Shown here piece after piece: positions 10,646-22,099 of a DNA stretch of 49,909 bases. Origin of the DNA: Scleroderma bovista (lineage: Eukaryota > Basidiomycota > Agaricomycetes > Boletales > Sclerodermataceae); the NCBI GenBank assembly GCA_037178675.1, contig JAYMGJ010000403.1, positions 1-49,909 of the forward strand, written 5' to 3'. The notes beneath the pieces are model-generated. The model was not told the origin of the DNA. It worked only from the letters and a program-made list of their open reading frames with translations, and did not search any database. A program made the position numbers and the translations under genes. Each line of letters starts with the position of its first letter. Position 1 is the first letter of the stretch.

Positions 10646-11652
10646 CTACTCCGGCGCACCGCTGCCAGGATCCTCCTGCTCCTCTTGGAGCCCCTGGACC
10701 TCCTTTTCGACCTCCTCTGGGTTGACCTCCGCCTCGCTGTCCTCCGACTCCTCGTCTTCGTCCCAGGGTGCCGTAAAAAATCGGCACTCCTTGAGGAAGG
10801 TCTCGAGGCCGGCCGTCAGCCGCTCGTTACCTCTGGCCACTGAGCGGGTGGCATCCGCGACCCGGCACATCTGACCGGTCATCTCCTCCACCGCCCCGGT
10901 CAACCGGTCCAGTCATTCCAGGAACGGCCCAGGGTCAAACCCGGACCATTTCCCAGACGGCCCCGGTACTTCAATGATGTCGTCGTCGTCATCGGCAACC
11001 TTCACCGCTGTCTTCTTCTTCTTGCGCTTCTCGCCTCCTCGCGGTGACGTCGCCACCTCCTTCTCCTTCGCTTTGCCCTTCCCCTTATCCCCTACCGGAC
11101 CCGGACCACCCACCTCCGGCCACTCACACCGCTCCTTGAGCCCTGCGCATTTCATGCACGCGCGCTGCTTGGGGTTTTCCGGGTCTCGTTCGCACTTGGC
11201 CTTGTGCTTCGCACAGCGAATGCACCTGCCAAAAAATTAATAAAGTAACAAGGGAATAAAATTTAAAAAAATACTTACCGGACATTGTCGCTCCGGTCTC
11301 CACTCGGACCTGCCTCTGGCTCTTCCCTCGCTCTCTTCTTTGACGCCTCCTGCGCCATCGCTCTCTGCCTCGCCGCTACCTCTGCAGCCCTTCGCTGCAC
11401 CTCCGCTCATTCCTTCTCCGCCTGCTCATGCACCTGGCGCTCCGCCTCCTCTTTCGCCTTGTGTTCCGCCTCCTCTCGTGCTCGTTGCTCCACCTCTTCC
11501 CGGCGTTGCTTCTCCTCTCTCTTGACCTGCTTGCGTCGATGCCTCTCCTTTGATTTGGCATTGAGGACGGACACCTCGTCTTCGCTACCGGACTGGAGCT
11601 CCGGTGTTGGCGCCTTGGTCCAGTCCTTGGACTCGACCGCAGAGGGAACAGT
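10646..11652 (-). pseudogene. Antisense Zn2Cys6-cluster gene of the gypsy element, 3' part
   Basis: It is coded opposite to gag-pol between pol and the 3' LTR. Exon 1 (here 11652-11279) encodes a charged coiled coil (repeats of KREEKQRREE and REEAERQ). An intron (11278-11226) with GTAAGT and CAG ends follows. Exon 2 opens with a Cys cluster spaced C-x2-C-x6-C-x11-C-x2-C-x6-C (CIRCAKHKAKC...ACMKCAGLKERC), the exact pattern of fungal Zn(II)2Cys6 DNA-binding domains. An Asp-rich acidic patch and an acidic C-terminus ending GSGAPE come after. TGA codons at 11407-11409 and 10913-10915 break this copy, and the CACTA element cuts off its 5' end, which continues at 20404-20557. A retroelement protein that binds DNA or silences a promoter is possible; the function is unknown. 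Confidence 0.7.
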
Positions 11653-11674
11653 CACTGCGGAAACGAGTTTTTAA
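11653..11674 (+). repeat. CACTA left terminal inverted repeat
   Basis: 22 bp, identical in reverse complement to 20379-20400, preceded by AGT. Confidence 0.92.
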
Positions 11675-12071
11675 TCAGGTGCAGGAATAGTCAGGGTAAT
11701 AGGTGTGATCGTAGTATACCCGGGGTGTGATTAGTTTTCAGAACACCTCTGAATATGAATCGAAAGGTTACCGTTTCCAACCATTGTATGAACAGATTCG
11801 CCAACATATTCCTATGGTGATATGTGCCAATATACACCCTTTTCCCATCGGATTCGAGTGTGATTACAGGCTCTGTAGTCGGATTCACATCAGATTAGTA
11901 TCAATGATTCTTTCGATTTCAGTCGTGTTTTCGAGAGTAGTAAGATCTGGATACAGTCGGGATGCTAGCTACAGCCAGTGCTTCGAAAATGCTTTCGAAA
12001 AAAAACCCTCCCTCCCATCGCCCCTCTCTGCTCCCTCCTGTCCTCCAAGTAGCAGTACGTGCTAGTGTAGC
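11675..12071. promoter_or_regulatory. CACTA left subterminal region and promoter of the + gene
   Basis: No coding signal. Short related words (AATCAGG, TAGTCAGGG) also occur near the right end, as expected for transposase-binding subterminal repeats, but I could not define a clear unit. Confidence 0.4.
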
Positions 12072-14206
12072 ATGTACTCCCAGCGCCAACCGAGCGGCGG
12101 CGCTCCACCTGGAACCCAGTCCTCAATGAACCAAGATAGTGGTGCACGCAGGCCTCTTTTGACTCACATACCGCAGACGCCGTCGGGACTTCGTGGCACT
12201 GGACCACAGCGACAGTTCCACCAGAGCGGGCAGTCTGGGTCGCCACCCTTGCCAAGTCAAGGAGCCATCGGACAAGGCAATCCCCACACACCTCAGCCGT
12301 CTCAACGTGGTTTTGGGATGCGTAGTGGGCCAGACGCCAGTGGACTAGACGATTCGTTCGGACCTACTACACAACAAAGACACCGTGGTGCATCAGTCAG
12401 TATGAATCTTGCTTCATTGGACACTAACTTACCTTGTGTCAACCAAAGATCTTCTCCCCTGACTATTCCTTCCCTGATTTCGATGACCCAGTGGATCCTA
12501 CTGATATTCCTGACAATTCACTCGAAGGATCCTCCTATCGCTTTTCAGGAGGGAATCAGTCAAGTCAAGGTGTAGGTTTTACTCCTTACCATAGCGGTGA
12601 GACCACCCGTAACCATGCACCCTTGTCACTGTACAGTGGTCGATCGGTTGGTCGAGGACGCAGCGAAACACCAATGGAAGATTATCAGAGTAGTACTCTG
12701 TACTCAGGGTCGTATTCTCGAAGGGGGTCCTATGTGACAGACGAACATTACGAACATGAGAGCAGCAAGACTAGTCTTAATGCAGTCGTTGCGCACCTAA
12801 CAGCTAGTGTCGAACGCCTCAGCGAAGCAAATGTCACTCTGACAAACGAACTCACTAGTGTCAAGGATGAGAACAGGTCCTTCGCTGCTCGCCTTACAAA
12901 AGTCGAGGAGCTTGTTAGCAAGGTTGAGGGAAAAGCGGATCAGAAGCCTTCGAAAACAAGGTCGAATGATCATTCGGTTCTCAAAGTATGCATTAGCACT
13001 CTATTCCAGTGGCTTGTATTGGCACTCACATTAGTTTACAGTCCATTCTGCAGCCACTCTTCTGCAAATTGTGCGGAATCGAGTGCGATGGTACAAAAAC
13101 AGACCGCATTGTGGCCCTCGAGGCTGTCAAGCCACTTGACAACAAGCAACCTTTTGAGGTCTCGAGTAATGGCGTGGAGATTTGGCATCCGAACTGGCTA
13201 GGTGATGTCTGCGACAGTGTGAATGCTAAATTCATCAGCGAAGTTGCTGACCGTGTCTATAAAAACGAGCAGGTACCATTACTTCATCGCAGATTAATCG
13301 TCATAGACACTTACCTGAAAAACGACAGAATCAGAGGACAAACACCAACACCCGCACCCTACCTGATGAATCCTTTGACGAGAAGATAATCCATGCTTGC
13401 GCCACAACATATTTCCGATCTGTCCACAAGAGGGTAAAAGAGCTTGCAACAGAGGAAGGAAGGGAACAGGTGGAAGCAAGGAAGGTGCAGACTCGGCGAC
13501 AAGCCCGCCGCACCACAGTAAGTACATGTGTTTCTGAGGAATAGTTACCTGAATCCATATGCCACGCTGTAGGCTGCAGTGTCACGACGCAAAGCAGCCT
13601 CGCAATATCAAAACCAGACTGGTAACAAGGGAGCAGAAGCGCTCATCGAAAGTGACCTAGGATCCGAAATTTTGACATGCAAGGAGGAGAGTGATGATAC
13701 TTGCCAACAAAGGAAGAATGCAGAGGTTGGCAAGGATGCAAAAAAGGTTGTGGGACATGCCTGGCGAAGCATAGATGTAAGTCAATAGTTTTTGGGTCTG
13801 TAAGAGTAACTTACCACCTTTTCCTACTTAGTATGTTGCATTTCTCCGCTGGCTTACTCTTCGTGCCAAGGTACAGGACGAACCGAACAGTGAACCTGTC
13901 AAAGATCATGAACATCCGCCCAAGCGTCGAAGGACTACTAGAAAGGATCACAAACGGGTTTTTGATCTTGCTCCAAAGTACTTGAACAACGCGCCACCAC
14001 AGAAGCCCGTGATTAAGGCAATGGTTGATGAAGGCTGGCACCAAAAGCATCCTGAAATGGAGTTTATTGAACTTGAAGGCGTTGACTGGCTCGCAGGATT
14101 CTATTCCCGCGTGAAAAAAGAAGAGTTGTATGATGCTGACGTTGACTATTTGAGGGAGCTGGACGAGTATCTGCAAAGTCAGGCCCAGATAGAAGAGGAT
14201 ATTTGA
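12072..14206 (+). CDS. CACTA second gene (TnpA-position protein, coiled coil)
   Basis: Multi-exon. It starts ATG TAC TCC CAG. The N-terminal ~120 residues are Gln/Ser/Pro/Gly-rich and disordered. An intron of about 54 bp near 12437-12490 is needed to keep frame. A region rich in Ser/Tyr/Gly follows, then a coiled coil with heptads (VVAHLTASVERLSEANVTL) around 12770-12930. A middle part has CKLCGIECDG and WHPNWLGDVCDSVN. A basic stretch comes next (PPKRRRTTRKDHKR), and the C-terminus includes VDWLAGFYSRVKKEEL, ending TGA at 14204-14206. At least five introns. It converges on the transposase gene, with about 170 bp between stops. In plant CACTA elements the partner gene product (TnpA) binds subterminal repeats; a like role is inferred from position only. 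Confidence 0.65.
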
Positions 14207-14374
14207 GGTCGTGCGTGCTCTTATTTCTTGCTCTCGTTCAGTTATCGAGTCTTCCGCGTTGATATGGTTTTATTACTGCAAGTATCGATAAGTTCAATTT
14301 TTAGTTACCATTAATATGTTGAGGACGCTTGTACACATTGACGTTGAGCTTTTGTCACTAGATAATGCACGGTG

Positions 14375-17300
14375 TTAGCATGGTAGACTGTCCACATTGA
14401 TACATACCTTTGCAAGGTCTACTGTTGCCCAGACCTTGCGCTGATCCTCTCCGACCGATACCACTGTTAGTGCCAATAAATTACCAATCCAGTCCAAATC
14501 CACAAGTGAGGGCAGCCAAGACTCTAATGTTTGGTATTCTCCGAGCTCCCACAAGCGCACACCCAATGCAGGACTCCAGGCTGTCAGCGCAAGTGATATG
14601 TAATTAAGATAACTCACAAATCATCCCAAATCGTCCTTTGATTCCCTTGGTATGGCTTAAACCATTGCATGTGTGCAAACCACAGCACCCGTTTTCCATC
14701 ACGTAGGTGTTGATCAACCTGGAATATTTCGAGTACACCATAAGCGTGCACGGTAACTTGACCTGGTATCCTAACATGAACGAGTGAAGACCGTTGAGTA
14801 CCGACTGCTCTTGAGGCATGAAACCGTTTTCCATCAATCACAACATAGTCATAGAAGATGCCTTTGAGATTGAGGGGGACACTGTGAGGGGAAGCAGGCC
14901 GTTTGTGTTGGCAATGCACGGGCGAAAGTGGAAAGCGGGCATTGAGAGCACGAGCAAGGAGCCAATAAGTTTCTGATGAGAACATGCTCTCCCGTCGACG
15001 TGGACTCAGCGCGTAAGTAAGCCCAGCTATGTAGTCATTCAGATAGTACTGAGCTGTGTCTCTCAGGGATTACTTACCATCAGCACTAGTCTCGTCGAGG
15101 TCCTGGCAGAGGGCTCCCAGCCCTGCAACGGTACCACGTTCCTCATGCGTAGCTTTCTGCATGATTTGGGCAGCCTCTGACCCCAATGACTTCATAGGAT
15201 TGGCACGCAGAGCGTATATCTATGATCCCATAGTCAGTAGTGTAACACTGGTATCCTAAGCAGTACTTACGACCCTGGAACTCTCACAGGCACGATGAAA
15301 CTCCTTAAAGAATGTCGTCTCGAGTTCCCCATTTGCGTGGTTGTTCGCTTTGAACGACTTTAGGACCTTGTTGAGCCGCTCGAATAAGAACGTCCAGAAG
15401 TCGTGCAAGGGGCCAAAGTTGCGGGCACAGTCGCTGATGTGCGTAGAATAATGGTGATTCGGTTTGATTACACCCGATCCATATAACTAGCGATGTAAGC
15501 ACAGTACCAAAGTGAGTTGTTGTAGAGCTGGAGACATACCTTAATTAGCTCAGTGTTATATTCACGCAGTAACCGATCGGCTTCGTCAATGTCATCATTG
15601 ACAATTGTGTGCTTGATTAAAATGCAGATGGCCATCGAAAGCTTGAGAAAGTTTGCAGGGTCGTCAGAGTGCAAGCTGAGTCGGTCACCGTTAACATCAG
15701 AAGTATGAGAGTTATGAGGCATGAACAGCATCTCGGTATCACCAGGGAGGTTGCCTGTAGTATCACCTGGGGGATGTGGTGGACCACGTAATTGACCTTC
15801 TGGCAGACCTTCGACGTTTTGGGATGTCGCCTTCCGCTTTTTCGAAGCCTAACCGGGCATATCAAGAACAATAAATATATACAGACATGGTACGCACCTT
15901 CCTTGCCTCGGCTTTCTGTGCCTTTTCTAATTGTTTCGCTGCTACCTGTTGCAGTCTTTCCTGTTTCCTAGCCTCGTCGATGACCATGTTCTCCTGGGCG
16001 ATACGAGCCTTCTCAGCCTCGTAAGCTTCTCTTCCATGTTTCTTAGCTTCTGCAAGTGACGCTTTGTTGTTGGCTTTGCGAGTGGCATCCTGTTGCTTTT
16101 GCACTTCAGCCTTCTCAACCATAGAGAAACGATGAGAAAATGCCTCTTCAGAGGCGCTGTGCGGGAGATATGCACTCCAGATCTGTGGTATCTAGACCAT
16201 GTACTGTGAGTAAGCGCCGTTGTGAGATAATGGAAAACATACAACGATTGGGCCATATACAGTTGCGAGGAGTAACCATTGGTCAGCTGTGAGAGACCCA
16301 CCTGCAGGAATCCCGATGTCCGTGGGTAGCTTCCCGCACGAACTGGGTACGATAAACTATGAATAGCATAAACAACCTTCCCATGTAATTAAAGATGGAG
16401 AGAAGTGACGCACGTCTGCAAGCATGTTGTGCAGTGTCGTGAGCTCGTGGTTTGGCCGTAATATCTTGCTTTGAATCCATATGCTGTAAAAGTGCGTCTT
16501 GACTAGACCTGAGCACGGAAGATGAGTTCAAGATTGGCAGAATGATGGGAACTCACCTAGAAACAAATTGTGCATTGGGTCTATCACAATTTGGCGTACC
16601 AAATCGAAGTATGGGAGGCGCGAAAGCTGAGAGTACCGCGTGGCAAACTCTTTCACAAAGTTCTTCTTTGCGTTTGGTGTAGCAAGTTTTCGATATTCTT
16701 CACCTAAACGACGCTGCTCTGTGTCGGTCCGAGGCAGAAAAGCTTATGAATTTATGGTGAGCCGGGTAGAGTAAAAGTGATTGACCGCATACCTCCATGC
16801 TGAAAGGCGCTCACATCCCCCTTACTTGATATGGATATCCAACAGTCTGTACAGTAATAGGTGTGCGAGTGTGATGCGAATCCTCCTATCTTATGTGCGG
16901 CGGGCTTGTCGCATACAACTGCAACTAGTGCAACACGGACAAGTCGTCCTACAGTATATGAGTAGGTATGTACACAAAAAGATAACGTAGACTTGCCTTG
17001 AGGCTGAGACTCAGTCGGGACTTTGATACCATACTTCCAGAGCCGCAAGAGATCAGAGACAATAGGTCGAAGGTAGCGCTGTACCTCGTCGGGTGTTTGT
17101 TCCTTTGGACCGGGCATAATACTTGTGCACATCAAATTTGCTGTGCGATATCTGTCAAGGATGGAGTTATGTGTAAGCAAGAGTAAGTATAACCAAGTTA
17201 CCTGTACTCGGGTGGTAGATTGCAAATCGAGAATGAAGTGGGAGCCGATGAGTGAGAGCCGATGAGTGAGATGGTGCGATATTGCTCCGAATGTATGAAA

Positions 17301-18709
17301 ACCTATAACATCATGCTTTCAGTCATGACATCAATGAGAAAAACATACCAATCGATGCCCAGGTTCACACCCAAACGAAGTTCTCCATTAGGACCATGGC
17401 ATTCATCTACTTTGTTCGAGAAGAATAGCTTGCCATCTGGACCTTTGAGTTTGGAACGACAAATGTCGCCATCGAATATGTCCACATATGTGCCAGAGGT
17501 GCGCGGCTTGACTCGTCACTTGTCAAGAGTAGCCTCAATGCCGGGGATCTTGAGGATGGAGGCGATCTGCTCAGAGAGAGGAAGGTAAGGGTATTTAACA
17601 ACAGGCGTCTTCAGTGCACAGGCATTACCCCGCTGAGTCTGCCCTGGAAGGAAAAGATCAACATTGCAGGAGGTGCAAGTATCATGACAAAGTGGTGACG
17701 TGGCTGGTGGGTATACATCGTGACAAGTCGGGCAGACCAGTAAAGTGTGGACAGGTTTATTGACTCCGAGTAGGCGATTCCCAGACTGGAGAGTGGTGAA
17801 TGGAGGGAGGGTGGATGGGTTGAAAAACAGTAAAATGAGGGTGAAAATGGCCAAGAGCGCATTGCAGGCGATGCGTGGGAGGTGAAACTGGAGATGGAGC
17901 CAGGATATGACAGCATGGATGACAGAAATATGCTCTGGGATGTCAGCAAAGTCGATGTTGTCGGATCGCACCTCTTCATCAATTAAGAATGGATCAGGAT
18001 CGTCTTCATCGACTCCATGATGGGGAACTTCATCTGGTGTCTCTGCTTCAAAAGTATCGTCGATTTCGTCATGATGGAACCAAGAATCATCTTCATAGGA
18101 CAGATTTCCGAGTTCCGGGGACAGGCCATCACCCAGGGGACCGTTCTGCCCCTGACAAACCTCCTCTGCGATCTGTGCAAGCTGGTGTTCAAAAGCCCGG
18201 TGTTCTGGGTCAGAGGGAAGATGGTGAGCTTCAAATGAAGTGAGAGGGCGAGAGCCAGCAGACGTCCTGGCGTTGTACTCCTGGAAGTAATCAACAGCAG
18301 ACGCGAGGGCCTCCGGGCTATGGAAATTGGGCCCTAAGTTCGGTAGTGCACTGCCAAAGGTCAGAATGTCAACGTCCTCGCCTGTCAGAGTACCATGGTC
18401 AAGCATTTCTTGTTCAACAGGGCTAGTTGAAATGCGTGGTGGATCTGGGAACACGACATCGGGAGAAAGTGGTGGTGAAGGTGCATATATAGGGTGCAGG
18501 AAGGTTCGTGAGACCGGACCAATGTCTTCAACAGCCGTTGGCATAACCCTGTTCCCTGTAACACGCAGCTGCGACTGTGTCACCATAGTTTTTTCACGTA
18601 GATCTGATCGTGTATGGCTAGCTGCGACATGAGCCGGTACAAGCGCCCCACGGCATTCATGAGTTGTGCAATAGCATTGCCGAAGCCTTGTAGTGTTGCG
18701 ACCCGGCAT
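14375..18709 (-). pseudogene. tnp2: CACTA transposase, tnp2 family, with TGA stop and 14 bp duplication
   Basis: Reading from 18709 (MPGRNTTRLRQCYC) it has a long acidic N-terminal part, a hydrophobic segment and a zinc-ribbon-like CPTCHDVYP...CTSCNVDLF. The tnp2 core follows: EDIFDG-type segment, GPNGELRLGVNLGIDW, IMPGPKEQTPDEVQR, KPAAHKIGGFASHSHTYYCTDCW and IDPMHNLFLG. The C-terminal half holds a Lys/Glu-rich coiled coil (16120-15900), HYSTHISDCARNFGPLHDFW and ESETYW-like segments. Many 50-60 bp introns. Two lesions are visible. A TGA at 17518-17516 stands where the family has Trp or Arg (LDK*RVKPR). A 14 bp tandem duplication at 17244-17271 shifts the frame inside the exon reading APSHSS. 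The C-terminus is tentatively the TAA-type stop at 14375. Confidence 0.85.
17244..17271. repeat. 14 bp tandem duplication in tnp2
   Basis: GCCGATGAGTGAGA occurs twice without a spacer (17244-17257, 17258-17271). Removing one copy restores the expected tnp2 reading from NIAPSHSS to the next segment, so this is a replication-slip frameshift. Confidence 0.8.
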
Positions 18710-18862
18710 CGAGAGAGCAAGGGAGGGCAGGTGATGTCAAGAGAGCGGGGTGCTGATAAGATCTCACTACGCGTCATTAAGAGGAGTCACGTGCACAATC
18801 ATGCATATACTTGTCAACTTGCTACAGCTAACTAGTACAAGTCCAAACGTCCAAGAAAAAAC

Positions 18863-20076
18863 CTATTTGCGGGAGCGTTTCGGGGGGCGAACTGGTGAAC
18901 TATCTTCAGAGAATAGGGGAATACGATGCTTTCTATTGTTTTCCTGACTAGCAGCGAGACCGTCCTGAATTGCAGCCCAGCATTCCTAAGTGATGCAATG
19001 AATACAAAATGACACAATAGATAAAAATTACTTACACACATTGCTTGCATACTGGTAGGATCGAAACTCTCCGATAGGGCAAAGCTATCAGGAGTGTAGC
19101 TACGTCCAAGAATTCGGGGAGGACTGTAATGAGTAAATGGTATTTTTGTAGCGATATTCTATACATGTATATTGTCAGAAAAGCAAGAATAATATGTCAT
19201 GCATTAGCTTAATCACAGAGACAGTTTTCTCCATGTTTTCGGACTCAGTTAGACTTTTACTGATCTTATGAGAGAGAGGCTGCTGTACAACATTAGCTGC
19301 TGACTCGAGCTGGCTGTCACCTATTGGAACATGGTCTGTAAGACGGCCAGCAGACGGTCCTTGGACGTTTGGCATGAATTCCTGAGGTTATTAAGTATTG
19401 GCAAATTATGAGTGCAATAGTATGAGCTTACTATTGAGTTATGTGCTGAAGGCACATCACATTTGTTGTCAAGACGAGTCAGGACTGGACCTACAGCCTG
19501 AAAGGATCCCTGTGGAACATGTCAGTACTATAAGGAAGGGCAATAAACAATAACTTACCGAGTTGACCAGGGTAACATCACCAGGCTCGAGCTTGGCCCT
19601 GTGAGTACTAGTAATATTCTTGGCGCCATTGACAATGGAGTCTTGAACAGTAGGCAGGGTGTGAGCAATGATCGCTGGCTCAGGCAGTTTGGTGATCAAG
19701 GAAATGTCAATTGTCTGGCGCGTAAAGGTCAGCAAAGGCATATTACAATGGAATGATTGTTACGCACCACTGGACCCTGATGTTTGGGCTCAAAGGATAC
19801 AGTAATGTTGTCCACAGTAGTTGGAACCTGAAGCTTAACGACGTGGGGAAGGCATATGACTGTGGGTGTGGGTGGCGACCTAAATGAAAGAGTGCTGTCG
19901 AGAAGCTCAACTTCATCGGGTTCCGAGGTCGGAACTCTCTCAAAAGTGTTAATATTGACCTTGAGAAACTCACTGAGTATGCTGAAGTTGCTCGGGAAGG
20001 AAGGAAAGACGTACCTTCTGGTTCATCATGACATACACGGTATACCTGCATGGTGGAGAGCAATGGAAATTTTTTC
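18863..20076 (-). CDS. Third CACTA gene, unrecognised, multi-exon
   Basis: On the same strand as tnp2 and upstream of it. Small exons joined by GT-AG introns read: a Ser/Pro-rich part with VPTTVDNITVSFEPKHQGPV (about 19780-19960), then TIDISLITKLPEPAIIAHTL (about 19570-19700), then PVLTRLDNKCDVPSAHNS, then a segment with GDSQLESAANVVQQPLS (about 19200-19375), then PPRILGRSYTPDSF. The end is SPVRPPKRSRK, a likely nuclear signal, with TAG at 18863-18865. No known domain. The start is uncertain; candidates lie at 20040-20078. Its place inside the CACTA ends makes it an element gene rather than a host gene. Confidence 0.5.
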
Positions 20077-20378
20077 AAAGTCCATTCTATTAATGCGAGG
20101 TCAGGAAAAGACGATGGTGAAGGATTTCAGATGCGTGCGGCGTTGGATTATGGGTGATAAAGTCAACCATAGTCGGAGTCAGCAGATGAGTGTGTGTCAA
20201 CCTGATTTAGGTTGGTGTTTAGCTAGTTGTTCATAATCAGACTTGGTATAGAGTGGGATTTTTTGCACGCAACACTCACAAATCCCCAAGTCGGACTTCA
20301 CTCAGGTTATCAACTATATCTTGCAGAAATAAATCTGAGGTTAGATTATATCACTACCCGCATCTGACTATGCTCCTC
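20077..20378. promoter_or_regulatory. CACTA right subterminal region
   Basis: Non-coding, AT-rich. It contains short words related by inversion (CCTGATTTAGG, TAATCAGACTT, CTCAGGTTATC, ATCTGAGGTTAG), likely subterminal binding repeats and the promoter of the third gene. Confidence 0.4.
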
Positions 20379-20400
20379 TTAAAAACTCGTTTCCGCAGTG
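20379..20400 (-). repeat. CACTA right terminal inverted repeat
   Basis: 22 bp, exact reverse complement of 11653-11674, followed by AGT (20401-20403). Confidence 0.92.
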
Positions 20401-20403
20401 AGT

Positions 20404-20557
20404 GGGGGTGGTGGACTTAGCAGTGTTCGACATGTTTTGATTAATGGCAGGAAACTGGGGGTAAAAGCAAGAACCGGTTTGATCTTTATAGATCCAAATT
20501 TCGTACTCAGACAATCACTCCAGACTCCGCATTGTTCTAGGCAACCACACGACAGCC
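20404..20557 (-). pseudogene. Antisense gypsy gene, 5' part, cut off by the CACTA insertion
   Basis: It matches the start of the second copy at 22743: SEYEFWIYKDQTGSCFYP, then MSNTAKST. The first Met codon of the longer form is ATT here (ATG in the second copy), so either this copy lost its start or the internal Met of MSNTAKS is the true start. It continues at 11652 on the far side of the CACTA element. Confidence 0.65.
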
Positions 20558-20598
20558 TCATTGGGGCCTCATGGGTTCAGCCCCTAAAAGGGGGATAC

Positions 20599-21094
20599 TG
20601 TTACGACCATGTCCAACTCCGGATCATATCCGGTTACTCCGGTCACATCGCAGGCCTACAGCTCAACTCCGGTCCCTATACCTTGTAGCATTTTCACCAG
20701 ACCTGATTTATTTTACCCGGACCTGACTTTATTTTCATCAGACCTGACCTAGTACTTTCTCCGGTTGTCCCTTGTCCGCCTTTTAGGCTGTTTACTTGTC
20801 ACCGTATATACTCGACCCTAGTTCTTACTTAGTATAAGTACTCTGTAGTTTATCCTGTACTCCTCAGTCTGAAATCATCTAAGTTACTACTCCTGTCCCC
20901 TTGTCTGTCTCCATCTCCATCTCCACCTGACCGGAACCTACGCAAGGGATCAACGCTCGTTGTCCTTGTCGTTGAATCCAATCGGTCGCAACTCCGGCCC
21001 GGGCTAACCTCTGCCCAAACCTCTGACCTCTGCCCTCGTCTGTTTTCATCCGGACTTGACTTGACTTCCTACCGGAGTAGACCCGGACTTGACA
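20599..21094 (+). repeat. Extra gypsy LTR, 496 bp variant with internal deletion
   Basis: It begins TGTTACGACC after a polypurine tract (CCCCTAAAAGGGGGATAC) and ends CGGACTTGACA. Relative to the 642 bp LTRs it lacks about 145 bp between CTCAACTCCGG and CCTATACC. It has no matching target duplication with either outer flank. It keeps the TATA and the AGTCTGAAAT self-primer word. Confidence 0.85.
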
Positions 21095-22098
21095 GGTGCA
21101 GGGAACTAATGAGGAGGTAAGTCCTGACACTAGTATGTGCTACTTAGTGCAGAGAGTCAAGTCCGGGTCATACGGACGAAGTCTGGGCGCTAGAGGAGCA
21201 CTGGAAGTAAGTCCGGGTTTTGTGGAGTTAGTCCGGACCACGGGAAAGTGGACCGGAGTAAAGCGCAGTTTGTCCGGACGAAGGACATCCCAGAGGTGGG
21301 ATAAGTCCTGAGAGGTCTAGCGTTGAGTCTGGGACAGAGGTGGCTTTTGCCCTCGTGCAAGTAGGAGACTTGCTAGGATCGGACATAGGACCAAGGGGAC
21401 GAGATAGGATGGAGGCTGGAGTTGGCCAGAGTTCAGGAGAACAAGATGGGATTAGGAGAGCATGGTGGGTAGTACAGAGTGGGGAGTATCTTAGTCGAGA
21501 TTTGATCTAAGGACTACTAGGCCGGAGTACGGTAGTTTATATAGTAATGAAACTAAGGTGAGTATATATGGTGACAAGTAAACACCTTAATGTTGAGACA
21601 AGGGATGGAGCAGAAGCAGACAGGAAAATAAACCAGGTACAAGAAAATAAAGCAGGGACAGGAAAATAAACCGGAGCGGAAGCAGACACAGGGAACTAGA
21701 GTTACAGGGCTGACGGAGGAAAAGCAGGGACAAGGGAACTAGGTCGGAAGAGGACAGGTAAGGGTCAGAGGTGGACTTAACTAATGTTAAGTCTGGACCG
21801 ATGTCCAGGACCGGAGGAAGTGGGACCGGAGGAAGTGGGACCGGAGGAAGTGCAAGAGCGGAGGGAGTGCACAGGTGGAGGAAGGGCGGAGTAGCCGGAG
21901 GAAGGTCCGGAGTTGGACATGGAAATGTCCTAAGCCTCCAGAGGAAGTGGAGCAGGAGCAGGAGCAGAACTGAGCCGGAGTTGGATGTACCAGCTGGAGA
22001 TGGCCGGACTAGATCCGGAGTTGCATCTATGCCTAAGGAGAGGTCAGGCAGGCCATGGTTAGACCGGAGTTGCGACTGGAAAAGTATGGATATGACAC
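21095..22098 (-). repeat. Reversed LTR of a second gypsy-type family (3'-truncated)
   Basis: In reverse complement it starts TGTCATATCC (22098). It runs through repeated CTTCCTCCGGTCCCA words, shares GTTTACTTGTCACCATATATACTC-type promoter sequence with the other LTR family, and has TATATAA near 21540. It stops at ...TTCCCTGCACC, about 47 bp short of the end seen at 30937 and 49427. It is the longest copy of this family in the window. Confidence 0.75.
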
Positions 22099-22099
22099 C

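Larger units (their letters stand above)
11653..20400. mobile_element. CACTA (EnSpm) DNA transposon, complete ends
   Basis: The left end starts CACTGCGGAAACGAGTTTTT and the right end is its exact reverse complement over 22 bp (11653-11674 and 20379-20400). AGT flanks both sides (11650-11652 and 20401-20403), the 3 bp target duplication usual for this superfamily. Inside are a tnp2 transposase gene on -, a convergent coiled-coil gene on + and a third gene on -. The total is 8748 bp. It sits in the antisense gene of the gypsy element, so it arrived after that element. Confidence 0.92.

Noticed and set aside
4641..21094. Pairing the 5' LTR with the LTR at 20599-21094 as the element ends
   Set aside because: No target duplication (CGTCC against GGTGC) and a 146 bp length difference; the LTR at 22828-23469 matches in length and flank.
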